From positions 18,814,321 to 18,878,320 of the forward strand of contig NC_092578.1 in the NCBI RefSeq assembly GCF_037975245.1: 64,000 nt of DNA. Reading direction: 5' to 3'. Shown in pieces: positions 25,701-36,297 of this stretch. Position numbers and translations under genes: made by a program. A model generated the notes under the pieces. The model was not told the origin of the DNA. It searched no databases and saw nothing but the letters and a program-made list of their open reading frames with translations. This DNA comes from Apostichopus japonicus. Lineage: Eukaryota; Echinodermata; Holothuroidea; Aspidochirotida; Stichopodidae. Within the stretch, counting starts at the first letter, position 1, and each line of letters opens with the position of its first letter.

Positions 25701-28700
25701 AGTAAACTGACGGTGAGTAACATCAAGCGTTGCAGGTCATTTGATTTGGTTGCTAAGGGACAATTCACACACCCAAACAATCCTTTCTACATCTTCCAAA
25801 GTCGATGGGAGAGACATTTTCGTTGAACGTTTAATTCCCAGATCTAACTGCCCGCCATACCGAAGTGAATAAGTTCAATTGCCATAGTAACAATATTAAG
25901 CAGCTCTTTCCATCTAGGCAGATAACACTGAACTGGAATTTATAGAAAAGAAAATTGAACGAATCTGCTGGAGATTATTCAAAATATTGATCGACTTGAT
26001 CAATTTGAAATCATATAACTTGTAACACCACTATGACAGATGAACTACAATAACAATTGTTTAATTTTCGAATGGGTACAAAATTGTCACCATTGTTTAA
26101 TGTTAAAACAGAAAGTGAATTTCTGCCAAGGAATTTGTATCCACTAATGACAAAGCCCCTCCACACCACCATCTTACCCCCCATCCCCCCCCCCCCACAC
26201 TTGCATTTTACCTATCAATCAATACAAGGTAAAGTGTCATGTTTTTCATATTTTGTTAATTTCTTGCAATTTTTTTTATTTATTATTAATTATTGTCATA
26301 TTTATTATTGTTTACTTGAAGGTCGGTGACTACGTCCTGTTTACAACTTATATCATGCAGTTGTATACACCACTTAATTTCTTTGGAACTTACTACAGGT
26401 TTGTCCCTTTGTTTTAAACTTCATCTCCATGATACAGGCACTGTGTGCATAATTTTTGCTTATATCTAGCCTCGCCAACAAATCCATACGGTAGATTTCA
26501 TTGTCCGTCTGTGTTTATGTAAATCTTTCTCTGTACTTAAACTTTGCAGCAGTAAACATAACTTGTATTCTTGGTCATAGTGAAAATTTTCAGAATTATT
26601 TTGCTGATGGAAAGGCCATCAGTGTAGACATCAAATATGCTCACCCAAATATGCTAGACAGTCAAATATTACTGTCACTCAAAGTTTTTTTACAGTTACC
26701 TCAAAGAGATTCCCTGGCTTGGACCTTTCCTCGTCATATCTTTCAAGGCAAATTTCTAATTGCTTACGTATACTGTTCAGCAGAATCTCTGGACATATTT
26801 GTGAATCTTAGGGTCCTAACCCCAAGTCCTAATAGAATTTATTGTAGATGTACAAAGTTTGACAAGTTTGGTGACCAGTTTTTACATGTCAGAGAATGCT
26901 ATTTGTAATATTAATAAGTCTTCTCCCTTTTCTTTTTCTGGTCAGAATGATCCAGCAGGCTTTCATTGACATGGAAAATATGATTGATTTGTTGGAGGAA
27001 AAATTAGAGGTGAGGGCTGTTTACTTTTGTTTCTTATCTTGGCATCTTTTTATCTTGTTGTTGTATAAGTATCTATGTACCAGGTTAGTCTGTTAACAAG
27101 TCATGAGCTTTTTCCGCGAATTCGCGGAATATCCGTGATTTCTTTTCTACCTCGGTAAAAAAACTATTATCCTAACACAATGTAGCATACGCAATCTGGA
27201 GCCTATACCGCAATTTTTGCAAAGTTCTGTGATTTTGTTGTCACCCCAGGCTCATCCCTGTGTTTACAATGACAAGAAATGTAAACAATAATGATGTGTA
27301 TAAAAAAAAAATGTTAAAGTAAGAGCCCAAGAAACCCTAGCTGGCCTGTGAAAAATGCATTCCATGTAAAAGGGACAGTTAAAAAGAAAGAAAGCAGTCA
27401 GGTGAAAAAGGAGGGAAAAAATCAAGAAAATAAGAGATTCCTACCGCTCACTGTAACTTTGGTTACACTTTTCCCTGCACTTGTCAGTTTCAGATAATTC
27501 CAGTGTAAAATTGCAGTATAAATTATTAATTATGTAGCTCTGTTATTCCATGGGCAAATTAAAATATAAATGCCTTAAATGTCATTTTAATTATGAAAAC
27601 TTGATATGATATATTTGAAAGTAAGTAAAAATGTTCTTACCACTGCCAAAAGTACAGAACAACACTGGCCAAGAAGAGATTTAAAACACACTGAACATTC
27701 ATCATATATCAACTTAAGGCATTTCATCTTAAAGCCATAATTATTTTGTCCAATTTGAAAGAGACCACCATCCTGTAAGTGTTATCTTACACCCCTCTAT
27801 GGTTATGTTTAGCTTCGTATGGTCTTACCTTCAAGCTCAATGCCCAAAGGCGCAACCATTCTCAGTCAGACTTTGGCTATTTCGATAACGTTAACTCTCA
27901 AAGATTAAAACGGTTAGTCGATTTACAATAAAAAGGATTAACCCAGATAGACCGCCACAACTGTACCACTTAAACCACCAGAGAGCTCACTATTGGTGTC
28001 TATTTTTGCTTCTTTGACTTTCCAGGGTGTGAGGGGAGGGGGCAGGTTTGTTTTAAAGTGCCCCATTTTGTTTTTGGCAAATCCTTCTACTATTCTTTGT
28101 CTTGCATGCTCTCGTTTAGATCACAGATCGAGACGATTCTATGAAACTAGCCGTTTCTCAAGGCAGAGTGGAATTTGATCAAGTCAGCTTTTACTACAAT
28201 ATAGAGTAAGTGTCAATTGATGTCTTTCCTTATCCTGAAACTTGAATGATCACAATTCTTTGTTCATAACATATTAAAAAACATATTGAAAATGGATTGT
28301 AAGAATAATGCAAATTTACGATATGCAGGATGTCCAGTTTAGTGGTCTGTCCATCTGTCTCCTTTAAAATGCAGGCATGAGCTTTTTCCGCGAATTCGTG
28401 GAATATCCGTGATTTCTTTTCTACCTCGGGGACAAAAACTATTATCCTAACACACTGTAGCATACACAAACTGGAGCCTATACTGCAATTTTTGCAAAGT
28501 TGTGTGATTATTTTTTACCCCAGGCTCATCCCTGAAAATGTGTCCTGCATTATGTCCAATTTAGTGGTGTCTCCTTTGATATGTGTCCTTAGTCTGGTGT
28601 TGTTTCAGCTAACAGCCCTCTGGAGAAGATTCATGCCAAGATTGAAACGCCAGGGCCTCTAAATTTTGAAAGAAACAAAAGATAAAAGAATATCTTGCTT

Positions 28701-31700
28701 TTGTACAACAAAATTATAACAGTACTGATGGAAGTATGCATTTAGGATTACAAATGAAAAATAAAACATTACTTTTATTGAAGATGTATTGGGCACAGAA
28801 TTTTTAAGGATTGTTATAAACATTGAGTCACTTAGAAACACTTATTAGAAACCACTGAATGGTTTTAACTGCATAGACCTCTTTAGTTAGGACAGGGGTG
28901 GGTGAGGGGGGGTTGGGGTATCTGATTTATTTTGTCTAAATGTAACATGGCTTCGTGCGAGTATCGCAGAGGCGTGTTCTGTCCAGACCGGCACAAAAAC
29001 GCAGCTTTACAGAAATCTCACTTGCATTTCATTTTGATTTTATCTGATTTGATTCAACTTTATTATATCACTAAAACAGTGAATACATGCGTACCAACAC
29101 AGTGTACATCAAAGCACATGAAAAATATAGAAAATCAAAAACCTCAATTACGTATATATATCATTGTCTACACGTTTATTTATTTTTACAGTGGTATGGA
29201 CATGTAACATCCTGTCATTCATGTTTTTTGTTGTTTTTTTTCTTCAGGAAACCAATCCTTAACAATGTTTCATTCAGAGTGGAGCCCGGTCAGACACTTG
29301 CTCTGGTAAAAAACTTGGTTTTTCACTGAAACAGTTTGTAGATTCAGTCAAGATTTACTTAAAGTTTATTTCCTTCAAGGCTAAGTACTCTCTCATAGCA
29401 AAGAATATTAAGCTCCTAATTAAAGTTTACATTGTACTCAGACTGTCAAAGGTGTTTGGTATGATACAATAGCAAAGGAATGAAACTTGTCGCACACTGT
29501 GAATTATTCCATCAATTGTTAAATAACCCATTTCATTTTGTTTAGTTTTGTTCTCTTTTGTTTTGCCTTGTATTATTGTTGTTTTATTCATTTTTGATTG
29601 TTGTTTATTTCTTCATTCTTCATGAATGAATCAATAGATCTGCTGGAATGGAATTCATATTTTCACTCTTAAAAATTCAATGTTTTTTTACCTCCTCCCC
29701 TCCCCTCCCCTCCCCTCCCCGCCACCCCCACCTCCCATCCACGTTGGGAGTTGTACGATAATCTGTGGTACTTGTTTTGCTCTGCCAATCAGGTGGGTCC
29801 TTCTGGAGCCGGTAAGAGCACCATCATCAGACTCTTATTCCGGTTCTACGAGGTTCAGGAAGGATCGATTAAGATTGACGGACAAGACATCACAGAGGTG
29901 AGATTTACTGACTGGTTTTGGTGACTGCTATAAATGTGTTTCAAATATTTATAATCTTGTTTTTTGAATATATTATCTCCAGATAAATCAGTCATATCTT
30001 CTTAAGATTTTTATCATTTAGCTGTATTCCAGTTGTAAATGTTCATAGTTTTTATCATTGTTTTACATCCCACCAGATTAATTTCTTTCCTGCACAGAGG
30101 AACTTATGCAGGGTCCTTTGTAACTGTTATGGAAATAATTCTTCTAACCCAGATATTTGCACGGGAGATAAAAGCTACCCTTTAAAATATTAAATTAAAC
30201 TTATGCCCCGACTTTGATATGCAAATGAGGCAAGGCATAAGCTACATCTGCAGTCTGCTATGAAATTGTTTTGGTTCTATTGACTAAAGTGTTAAACTTT
30301 AAAGTAGAACCTACACCAACATTTAAAAAGTCATATTAAAAATTTGTTGAGCTTATTCCTTTCTTCTTGTTGACAAAAGTTTTTTTTTTTTTGGCCAATC
30401 ACAATCAGGTTGTGTGCTGTCAGATGTTAATAATTATCTGAGAATCTTCTGTTATATCAAGATGCAAAAAGAGGAAAGAAATTAAGTTAGAATGGGATTC
30501 GAAACAGTATCCTCCTAGCCTAGCGCTCTACCAAACCAGCTATCCAGCCCTATTAAAGTTGGTGGTGATCAGATTCTAGCCATATACTTCTCTGCCATCT
30601 TTAATGTTTCATAAATTCTCGGTCAAGTTTTCTGTTGTTCATTTAAATTTATGGTTATATCATTGTCATAGCAACTACTGATATATTATACTAGCCAATC
30701 AGACTCGGTCAGTTATCTGTTGTAATTTAAATGTATAGTTATATCATTGTCATGGCAACTGCTGATATATCATACTAGCCAATCAGACTCGGTTACGTTA
30801 CTGTTTGTCTTTGTCTTGTCCCTACATCTTCAGGTGACTCAGAGTTCCCTAAGGAAGGCCATTGGTGTTGTACCCCAGGATACAGTACTATTTAACAATA
30901 AAATCATGTGAGTATCACATAATGGCATATTTATATCTTTCCATTGTTTTAATGCTTTATTTTCATATTACAGTATCAACTATTAATTGTATAACGTTTA
31001 CTGTTCATCGTGTAAGTGTAAGATATAATTCCATCAGACGTTGTTTCTGCTTAGCAGGGGCCCAACCACCTATTTTGTAAACTGGGACGGGGGTGGGGGT
31101 TCTAACTGGGACGGGGGTGGGGGTTCTAATATGTTAAGTTGTCCAGTGGAAAGGCTTGTCCCCTCCTTTTTTGGGAAATATTGTGAAATGGGAGGTGCTT
31201 AAATGCTCAGAAATGGTGCTATATTTTGCAACTTTTGAAACAATGTACAAGAATTTCTGACTGTTAAGGTCATAACACACATACATGTCATATTTTTATC
31301 TATTGTACGCTAGAAGTTTTTGTAATTTTCTGTCGGCCAGTGAGTGCATGATTGCGCCTCTTCTACGCCTCTTCTAGTTTGAAACGAAAGTGGAAGCTAC
31401 AAGCTATCAGTCCTTTTGCTCATAATACGTAGCTGTTGTACTATCACAACATAAACCGCTGCACAGGAATGTTGTTATAATATCACGTTTTTCCTTCCTT
31501 TAAAGGAAACGTTTATTTGTTTGTTTTTGATTTTTTGTCTAGGTATAACGTCCGGTACGGTAAGATTGATAGTACAGACGACGAGGTATATAATGCTGCG
31601 GATGCCGCAGACATTCATGCCAGGATACAAACGTTCCCCGAAGGTGAGAAAAATTTCACCTCAAACCTACTCAATACGCCTGCCTCAAGCCTGTACTCAG

Positions 31701-33618
31701 AATATCTAGATCTTATCTAACACTCAGGGTTCTCTCGATTGTATTCACCGTTAACTCTAAGTCTTCCCAACTTTAATACCTTTCGTTAAGGTTTTGTTAG
31801 GATTATTATTTCTCTTAAGTCAGTTTAATACTGATAATAAATACCAATAATAATAAATACCCAATATTAAAGTGCTGTTATCATGAAAATGAAACATGCT
31901 CAGGAGCACTGTACAAAAGAACCAGTACCTGGAATATAAAATTACCAAACTTAAGAAAATCTAAAAGTAATAACAACAGCAATAAAAGTGAAAAATGATA
32001 TAAGACAGGGTACTGATATATGGGAATGTATAAGTTCAGCTTTTCACTGCTGTCATAAGAACTGGGTGTAGAAATGATGGGCTTTATTAAACGGTTATTA
32101 GAACCATACATTAAAATGTTTTACTCTATTCTAGTCTATTCTGCTCTATTCTGTTGTACTCTATCATACTCTATGTTGTTCTCTATTGCTAATCTATGCT
32201 ATTAATATAGCTTACAGCTAATGTAACACTCCACAAATATTTAGCAGAACCTTACACTAACACCCCCTCATTCTATATGAAACTGCACAATATTCTGCTA
32301 GTAGGATTGTTACTGGTTCTTCTGTTTTATGTTGATTTGACTTGTCGTTTAGCCTCTGAAGAAGCTCCTGCTAGGATCGAAACGTCAGGCCAACTTACTT
32401 TTACACATTCTCTTACACAGGCTCTCTAGTGGATAAGCAGTTTGCTAACAGTTTTATATTATTTTATTTTGATCTACATTTATTTTTGACAGGTTATGAC
32501 ACCATTGTTGGTGAGAGAGGACTCAAGCTCAGTGGAGGAGAAAAACAAAGGGTTGCAATTGCAAGAACAATACTGAAAGCACCTGCTGTTGTTCTACTAG
32601 ATGAGGTAATTAATTAACAAAGAGTTTTTCATTTTAGAATACAAATGTGGCTAGATGAGGTGATAAATAACAAAGAGTTGTTCATAACAAATGTATATAA
32701 AATAAAACAAAACTGCTAGCAAAAGGAACACCTTCCATACATCTTCTTCGTTGTTTTTATCTATTGTAGGCGACCTCAGCTCTAGATACCAAAACAGAGA
32801 GAAATATTCAGGCGTCCCTAGCATTGGTTTGCCAGAACAGGACCACCATCATTGTAGCTCACCGTCTTTCAACGATTATCCACGCAGACCAGATCTTGGT
32901 CCTTCAAGGAGGTGTCATTGTGGAGAGAGGAAGGTATGTAGTCAGTTCTTACTTAAGTCATATAAACATCATAAGACAGTAAAACTGTTTTTTGCATCCT
33001 GAAAATGCAGCAGGTCAGCATGGCAAACGAATCTGGGTAGTTCAGTATCCTACACTAGCCATCTGCAAAAGTTAAGGCCCACAACCCAGTAGCTCACATG
33101 AGGTTTGAGCCATGACCCACCAGACCCCCCCCTCCCATCACCCCTCAGAGTCAATCCCCAGAATGTATGATATGTTGCTTGGACTATGGACATCGGAGCT
33201 CTTGATAAATTTTCTAACGTCCAGACCCACTTTCGCTCCCCATAATTTGCAGAACCATTGTCTTATGGTATAGTGTAGTTTGCTAATTTAAAGCTAATTT
33301 AAAGCAATTTAAAGCAATTATATAGAATGAACAGCACCAAGTTGAACAAGTTTGGTAATAGTGCCTGAAGTGTTTGTTTATAAGTGGTACAGTTTTAATG
33401 TGTGTGATTGACATAGCTGTGCACATGTCATGTAAGATCTAGCAAAACAGGTGTCTTACTTCTTGGTCACTCGCAACAGACATGAAGAATTACTGGAATT
33501 GGGAGAGGCAGGCGTTTATCACAGTATGTGGACGCAACAGCTGAAAGCACAAGAAGAGGCTAGCAATGGGGAAGGAGGAACATCATCATCAGAAAGTTAC
33601 ACAGAGAAGATGGACTAG
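19659..33618 (+). CDS. ABCB6: ABCB6-type ABC half-transporter, 18 coding exons, 856 aa, complete
   Basis: Membrane ATP-binding-cassette half-transporter of the ABCB6/HMT1 group. The family homodimerises and moves porphyrins or thiol-conjugated metals in mitochondrial, endolysosomal or plasma membranes. Exons, joined by eye with GT..AG ends and consistent phases: 19659-20342, 21481-21670, 22158-22256, 22458-22560, 23079-23168, 23948-24069, 24929-25104, 25587-25712, 26322-26398, 26946-27009, 28120-28205, 29248-29305, 29793-29897, 30834-30907, 31543-31643, 32493-32605, 32770-32933, 33480-33618 (TAG). The coding sum is 2571 bp. Residues 1-228 form the TMD0 extension, with hydrophobic helices near 40-60, 78-98, 113-131, 147-167 and 185-204. 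An N21-Y-S sequon plus C18 and C36 resemble the glycosylated, disulfide-linked N terminus known in vertebrate ABCB6. The core membrane domain includes TEWRTKFRR (436-444). The ATPase domain has Walker [10 protein letters not shown] (627-635), Q-loop Q675, signature LSGGEKQ (731-737), Walker B VVLLDE (751-756), D-loop SALD (759-762) and H-loop H787. No catalytic residue is missing. Human ABCB6 is 842 aa, so the length fits. Confidence 0.9.
20527..20968 (-). pseudogene. non-LTR retrotransposon (LINE) reverse-transcriptase 3' fragment in ABCB6 intron 1
   Basis: On the minus strand, 20968-20780 encodes [11 protein letters not shown] and [14 protein letters not shown], the conserved region after the polymerase core in CR1/jockey-like LINE ORF2 proteins. 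The reading frame then shifts by one base near 20780. From 20775 it continues with [19 protein letters not shown] and [10 protein letters not shown], the usual C-terminal block. Endonuclease and catalytic polymerase parts are missing, so this is a 5'-truncated dead copy inserted opposite to the host gene. The exact clade is not decidable from this piece. Confidence 0.85.
22751..22793. repeat. TA microsatellite in ABCB6 intron 4
   Basis: About 40 bp of TA units with a single GTA interruption near 22781. Confidence 0.95.
24201..24345. repeat. about 52-bp tandem repeat, three diverged units, ABCB6 intron 6
   Basis: TCAATTAAACATTTTGCAGA begins at 24201 and similar strings begin at 24254 and 24306, so the period is 53 then 52 bp. 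The units have drifted apart by substitutions and are followed by unrelated sequence. Confidence 0.75.
24788..24885. repeat. short diverged direct repeats, ABCB6 intron 6
   Basis: CTTCACTGCTG, GTGGGTGCA and GTGCAAAGAA words recur two to four times over about 100 bp, just before the exon at 24929. Confidence 0.6.
27101..27260. mobile_element. 160-bp MITE, copy 1, ABCB6 intron 10
   Basis: Shares most positions with 28372-28534. It starts near TCATGAGCTTTTTCCGCG and ends GGCTCATCCCTG, so the ends are inverted relatives (CATGAGC and GCTCATC). A palindrome CCGCGAATTCGCGG lies at 27114-27127. The flanks TGTTAACA (27091-27098) and TGTTTACA (27261-27268) agree at 7 of 8 positions and may be a decayed 8-bp target duplication. 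Confidence 0.75.
28372..28534. mobile_element. 160-bp MITE, copy 2, ABCB6 intron 11
   Basis: Begins CAGGCATGAGC and ends GCTCATCCCTG, an 11-bp inverted end with one mismatch. AAAATG directly precedes and follows the element, a perfect 6-bp repeat that could be all or part of the target duplication. It is highly similar to copy 1 at 27101-27260. One exon of ABCB6 lies between the two copies. Confidence 0.8.
28615..28656 (+). ncRNA. decayed minimal hammerhead-ribozyme-like motif, ABCB6 intron 11
   Basis: Stem I GCCCT (28615-28619) pairs with AGGGC (28652-28656). The core reads CTGGAGA in place of CTGANGA, with GAAAC at 28644. The base before the cleavage nucleotide is C (GCC) where U is needed. 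It matches the layout of the intact-looking motif at 32352 but has lost two core bases, so it is probably an inactive relic of a Penelope-like element repeat. Confidence 0.45.
29690..29722. repeat. CCCCT repeats before an ABCB6 splice acceptor
   Basis: Five-base CCCCT units in intron 12, about 70 to 100 bp upstream of the exon starting at 29793. They read as a pyrimidine-only tract on the coding strand. Confidence 0.85.
30380..30550 (-). mobile_element. tRNA-derived SINE, minus strand, ABCB6 intron 13
   Basis: On the minus strand the head holds an A-box-like TAGCTGGTTTGGTAGAGCG (30542-30524) and a B-box-like GTTTCGAATCCC (30505-30494), spaced as in a tRNA. A body of about 100 bp follows, then an A-tail seen as a T run at 30380-30392 on the plus strand. 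AAAGT words sit beyond both ends and might be a short target duplication. The head is too diverged to name the tRNA. Confidence 0.7.
30641..30808. repeat. 84-bp tandem duplication, ABCB6 intron 13
   Basis: Two units begin with ATTTAAAT at 30641 and 30725 and both contain GCCAATCAGACTCGGT. They differ at only a few positions. The second unit ends about 25 bp before the exon at 30834, so the duplication has set the spacing of the branch-point region. Confidence 0.85.
31080..31127. repeat. 24-bp tandem duplication, ABCB6 intron 14
   Basis: A 24-bp G-rich unit starting AACTGGGACGG is present twice without change, indicating a recent duplication. Confidence 0.9.
31205..31275 (+). repeat. dispersed repeat family X, copy 2 (ABCB6 intron 14)
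   Basis: ATGGTGCTATATTTTGC then TTTTGAAACAATGTACAAG parallels the copy at 7970. The upstream GTGAAATGGGAGGTGCTTAA matches the reversed copy near 42450 as well, so the shared unit is at least 100 bp. Confidence 0.6.
32352..32390 (+). ncRNA. minimal type I hammerhead ribozyme motif (Penelope-like element type), ABCB6 intron 15
   Basis: The order is stem I GCCT, core CTGAAGA (32356-32362), stem II TCCT/AGGA around GCT, then GAAA (32379-32382), CGTC, and stem I AGGC (32387-32390). All bases of the CUGANGA and GAAA core are present. GUC supplies the cleavage triplet, with cleavage expected after 32386. Stem III is only two base pairs with no loop, which is the known minimalist form carried by Penelope-like retroelements and proposed to act as dimers. 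Stem II has one C-T mismatch. No Penelope reverse transcriptase is seen nearby, so it is likely a remnant of a repeat end. Confidence 0.6.
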
Positions 33619-34243
33619 GGGGGTAGCAGCACCAGCAGCAGCAGAATATAAACCAAATACATGTGAATTATGCTGAAAGAGGTTGGATTATTACTTTTCT
33701 AACTGGAGGGGTCAATTGAATGAATCCAAAATAATTTAGGGTAATATCTATGTATCGGTCTTAAAGTATGACCGAGGGCCGAACATTTCTGTCGATTTGA
33801 GTGGAGAGAATGTTTCTAGCTGTCCTTGTTTTCAAGACAAATTGTCTTTAAAATGTACCAAATATCTGGAATGCCCTTATAAGGGCCTAAATCAAGGATG
33901 ACCTCGGATCCTTATTCCCTGATGCAATATCATTAATATCAATTCAGATTAATATCGCAAAACTCAACCAACATGAATGTTCTTCTTGCTACACATAAAC
34001 AATAGATCATACGTGATATGACATCATACGCAATTTATCCCCTTGATGATGTTTTATTCATTTTACAAAATGTCTGTTATTTCAGGCCATAAAATTCCCT
34101 TTTTTCTGTGTCTATAATGAAAACTTGTGTTTGATACCACTGAGGAGCTGACCTAACTGTGTACATGTACTAGAACCATATTGTCCAGTCACTATCATTC
34201 ATGAGCCTCTGTTGTTTTACGAAAGGTTCATTTTCCCCAAAAC

Positions 34244-34249
34244 AATAAA
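34244..34249 (+). terminator. candidate polyadenylation signal of ABCB6
   Basis: AATAAA lies 626 bp after the ABCB6 stop codon, within AACAATAAAAAGTGG. I see no better canonical hexamer between the stop and this point, so a 3' UTR of roughly 640 bp is inferred. An inverted-repeat element begins soon after at 34415. Confidence 0.45.
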
Positions 34250-34414
34250 AAGTGGTACAGAAATATGACTGGGACGACCAGTTGTGATAGCATCAGAGTC
34301 TATAACATGTCACAATTTGTGTTTTTGCCTTCAGTCATACTTAAACTGTCTACCCATGATGTTGAAAAGAAAAGCTGGAATAATATGGTTCTCCAGCCAC
34401 CCCCTAAAATTAAG

Positions 34415-34790
34415 AGAGGGCGCCGTCATATCGGTCCTATCTAGTTCTGCTAAACTTGACAAGCTGCGGTCTATGCTTGTAGATCATAACAGTACTGTGA
34501 GTTGATCACTACTAGCAGTATATAAAATTTCATTTGTAATTATTGTAGAAGAGATCTTTTGAAACATATTTACAGGGTTTTAAAGTCAACCGAATTATTT
34601 TAAGCACCGTATTGAGCTTGTGTCTCTTAAAGCGCTTTTTGCCGTTTGGTCCAATTGCACAATCGGAAACTTGGAACAGTCAATCACCCAGTGTGTCTGT
34701 AAGCAAGTTTGTCCTATCGTATCACTTTGATTCAGAGATCTGTAAACAGCACAGATAACGTATGTTAGGACCGATACGATAGCGCCCTCT
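34415..34790. mobile_element. 376-bp inverted-repeat element downstream of ABCB6
   Basis: The first 25 bases (34415-34439, starting AGAGGGCGCC) match the complement of the last 25 (34766-34790, ending GCGCCCTCT) at 22 positions. No reading frame of a transposase is present and no clear target duplication was found, so this is an old non-autonomous DNA transposon. Confidence 0.65.
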
Positions 34791-35843
34791 GTAAAGTCCA
34801 ATTGTTTACTAACTGCTTTGGTACTTTACTAATGCAACTAAAATAGAACCTTGAATCATCTTTGCGTAGTTCAGTAATTGGACTTAATGTTTGTGATTTT
34901 GTCTATTTTATTTTATTATATGATTGTTTTTGTTTTTGTTTATTCATCTGTTGTTTTGGTTAATCTGTCTAACGTTTTGCTCTTCTGGTCTGTATATATC
35001 ATTTCATATTTGAGTACATAACATGTGACATTTTGTTCACTCTAAAGGAAGATGAATGGTAAGATTATATGGCTGGGGTGGGGGTGGGGGTGGGTGGGGT
35101 AATTGGTTAACCAGCAGTCCCAGATTGTCTTCGTTAATGTTGTACCTTCTTGGGTGACCCTTGACTGAAGCGGGTCAACAGCACCATTGTGTTTTAGAGA
35201 GCTCTAAATTATTCAAACTGAAAACTTGTTTAGTCACAAAACCTTGTCGATTAATATTAGCCGACAATTTAACAACTTTATCATGCTAGGAAGGAGAGAA
35301 GGCATCGCAAGATATGAAAATTTGAGTATAGTATTGCTTACTATGCTAAGAAATTATCACAGTAAGTCCTCAAATTTGTACATAGTGTATCTACTCTTAC
35401 CAGTTTCTCTGTGGTAGAGTATATATATGTATATATCTGTTAGGACTGGATTAGAACTTGGTTTAAGTTTTCTGATATTTGATGGGTTTAGACAACACGA
35501 TACGGATTGTTTCAACTGTAATATAACGATTGGTTATATGTTGGAAAAGTCAGTTGCATTTGAAATACTTCACCTCACCCTTTTGTTTTTAATCTCAAGC
35601 AAAGTATATTTTATTACTTTAATTAGTAGTAATTAAACCAAAAGCAAATTACCTTACATTGAATTTATATTAAGTTATAGGTATTTAACTATTTATGCAA
35701 TGTACTAACATCCTGTTGAACAGAAATCAGTCAAACTGGTCACACTATTATAACGCTGTGCATATTGTTATTGTTTGGTGCAGTGGGGTACGAAGCAGGG
35801 GGTGGGATGTTCCTCGTACCGGGGCATTTTGGAATGTGGTATC

Positions 35844-36262
35844 CAGGCCCGGATTAAGTGTTTTGTTCAGCCCTAGGACCTGAGAATGCTTGAAAGTAAA
35901 TAATACTCAACACTACATGGGTTGGTGCGTACCGCATAAAGAATTGTTTTGGCTAAAATACCTCAGAGATTGCAGGAAATGACACTTCCCAGGCCTTGCA
36001 AAGTTGCAGATAACTATATTTATTGGTAAATAAAAGTTTCATGGCAGTTTGTAACTGCTAATGGAACCACCCAGTAAATTGTTGTGCAAGTAATGGTAAT
36101 GTAAGAGTGATATTCGGCCTACTTCTTATAGTTGAAAGAAGCAAGGGAAAAAGTATGTTGTATACTCCAGTTTACACACTCTCTGGTATTTTCGTAGGCC
36201 CCCATTTTCTTTGTAGGCCCTAGGCACAGTGCTTACTGTGCCTGTTGGTTAATCTGGGCCTG
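35844..36262. mobile_element. hAT-like non-autonomous element, about 419 bp
   Basis: Starts CAGGCCCGGATTAA and ends TTAATCTGGGCCTG, 14-bp inverted ends with one mismatch. The outer octamers GTGGTATC and GTTGTAGG agree at 5 of 8 positions, compatible with a decayed hAT duplication but not proof. The right part (reversed) resembles 45143-45235, a fragment of the same family. Confidence 0.6.
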
Positions 36263-36297
36263 GTTGTAGGTACTAGTGACAGATTGAGTATTAGTAC

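Noticed and set aside
26501-26908. 135-codon frame
   Set aside because: It lies wholly within ABCB6 intron 9 and shows no similarity to the gene or to known proteins.
27925-27990. Second tRNA-derived SINE on the minus strand (GGTGGTTTAAGTGG and GGTTAATCC words)
   Set aside because: The B box is too degenerate and no tail is visible.
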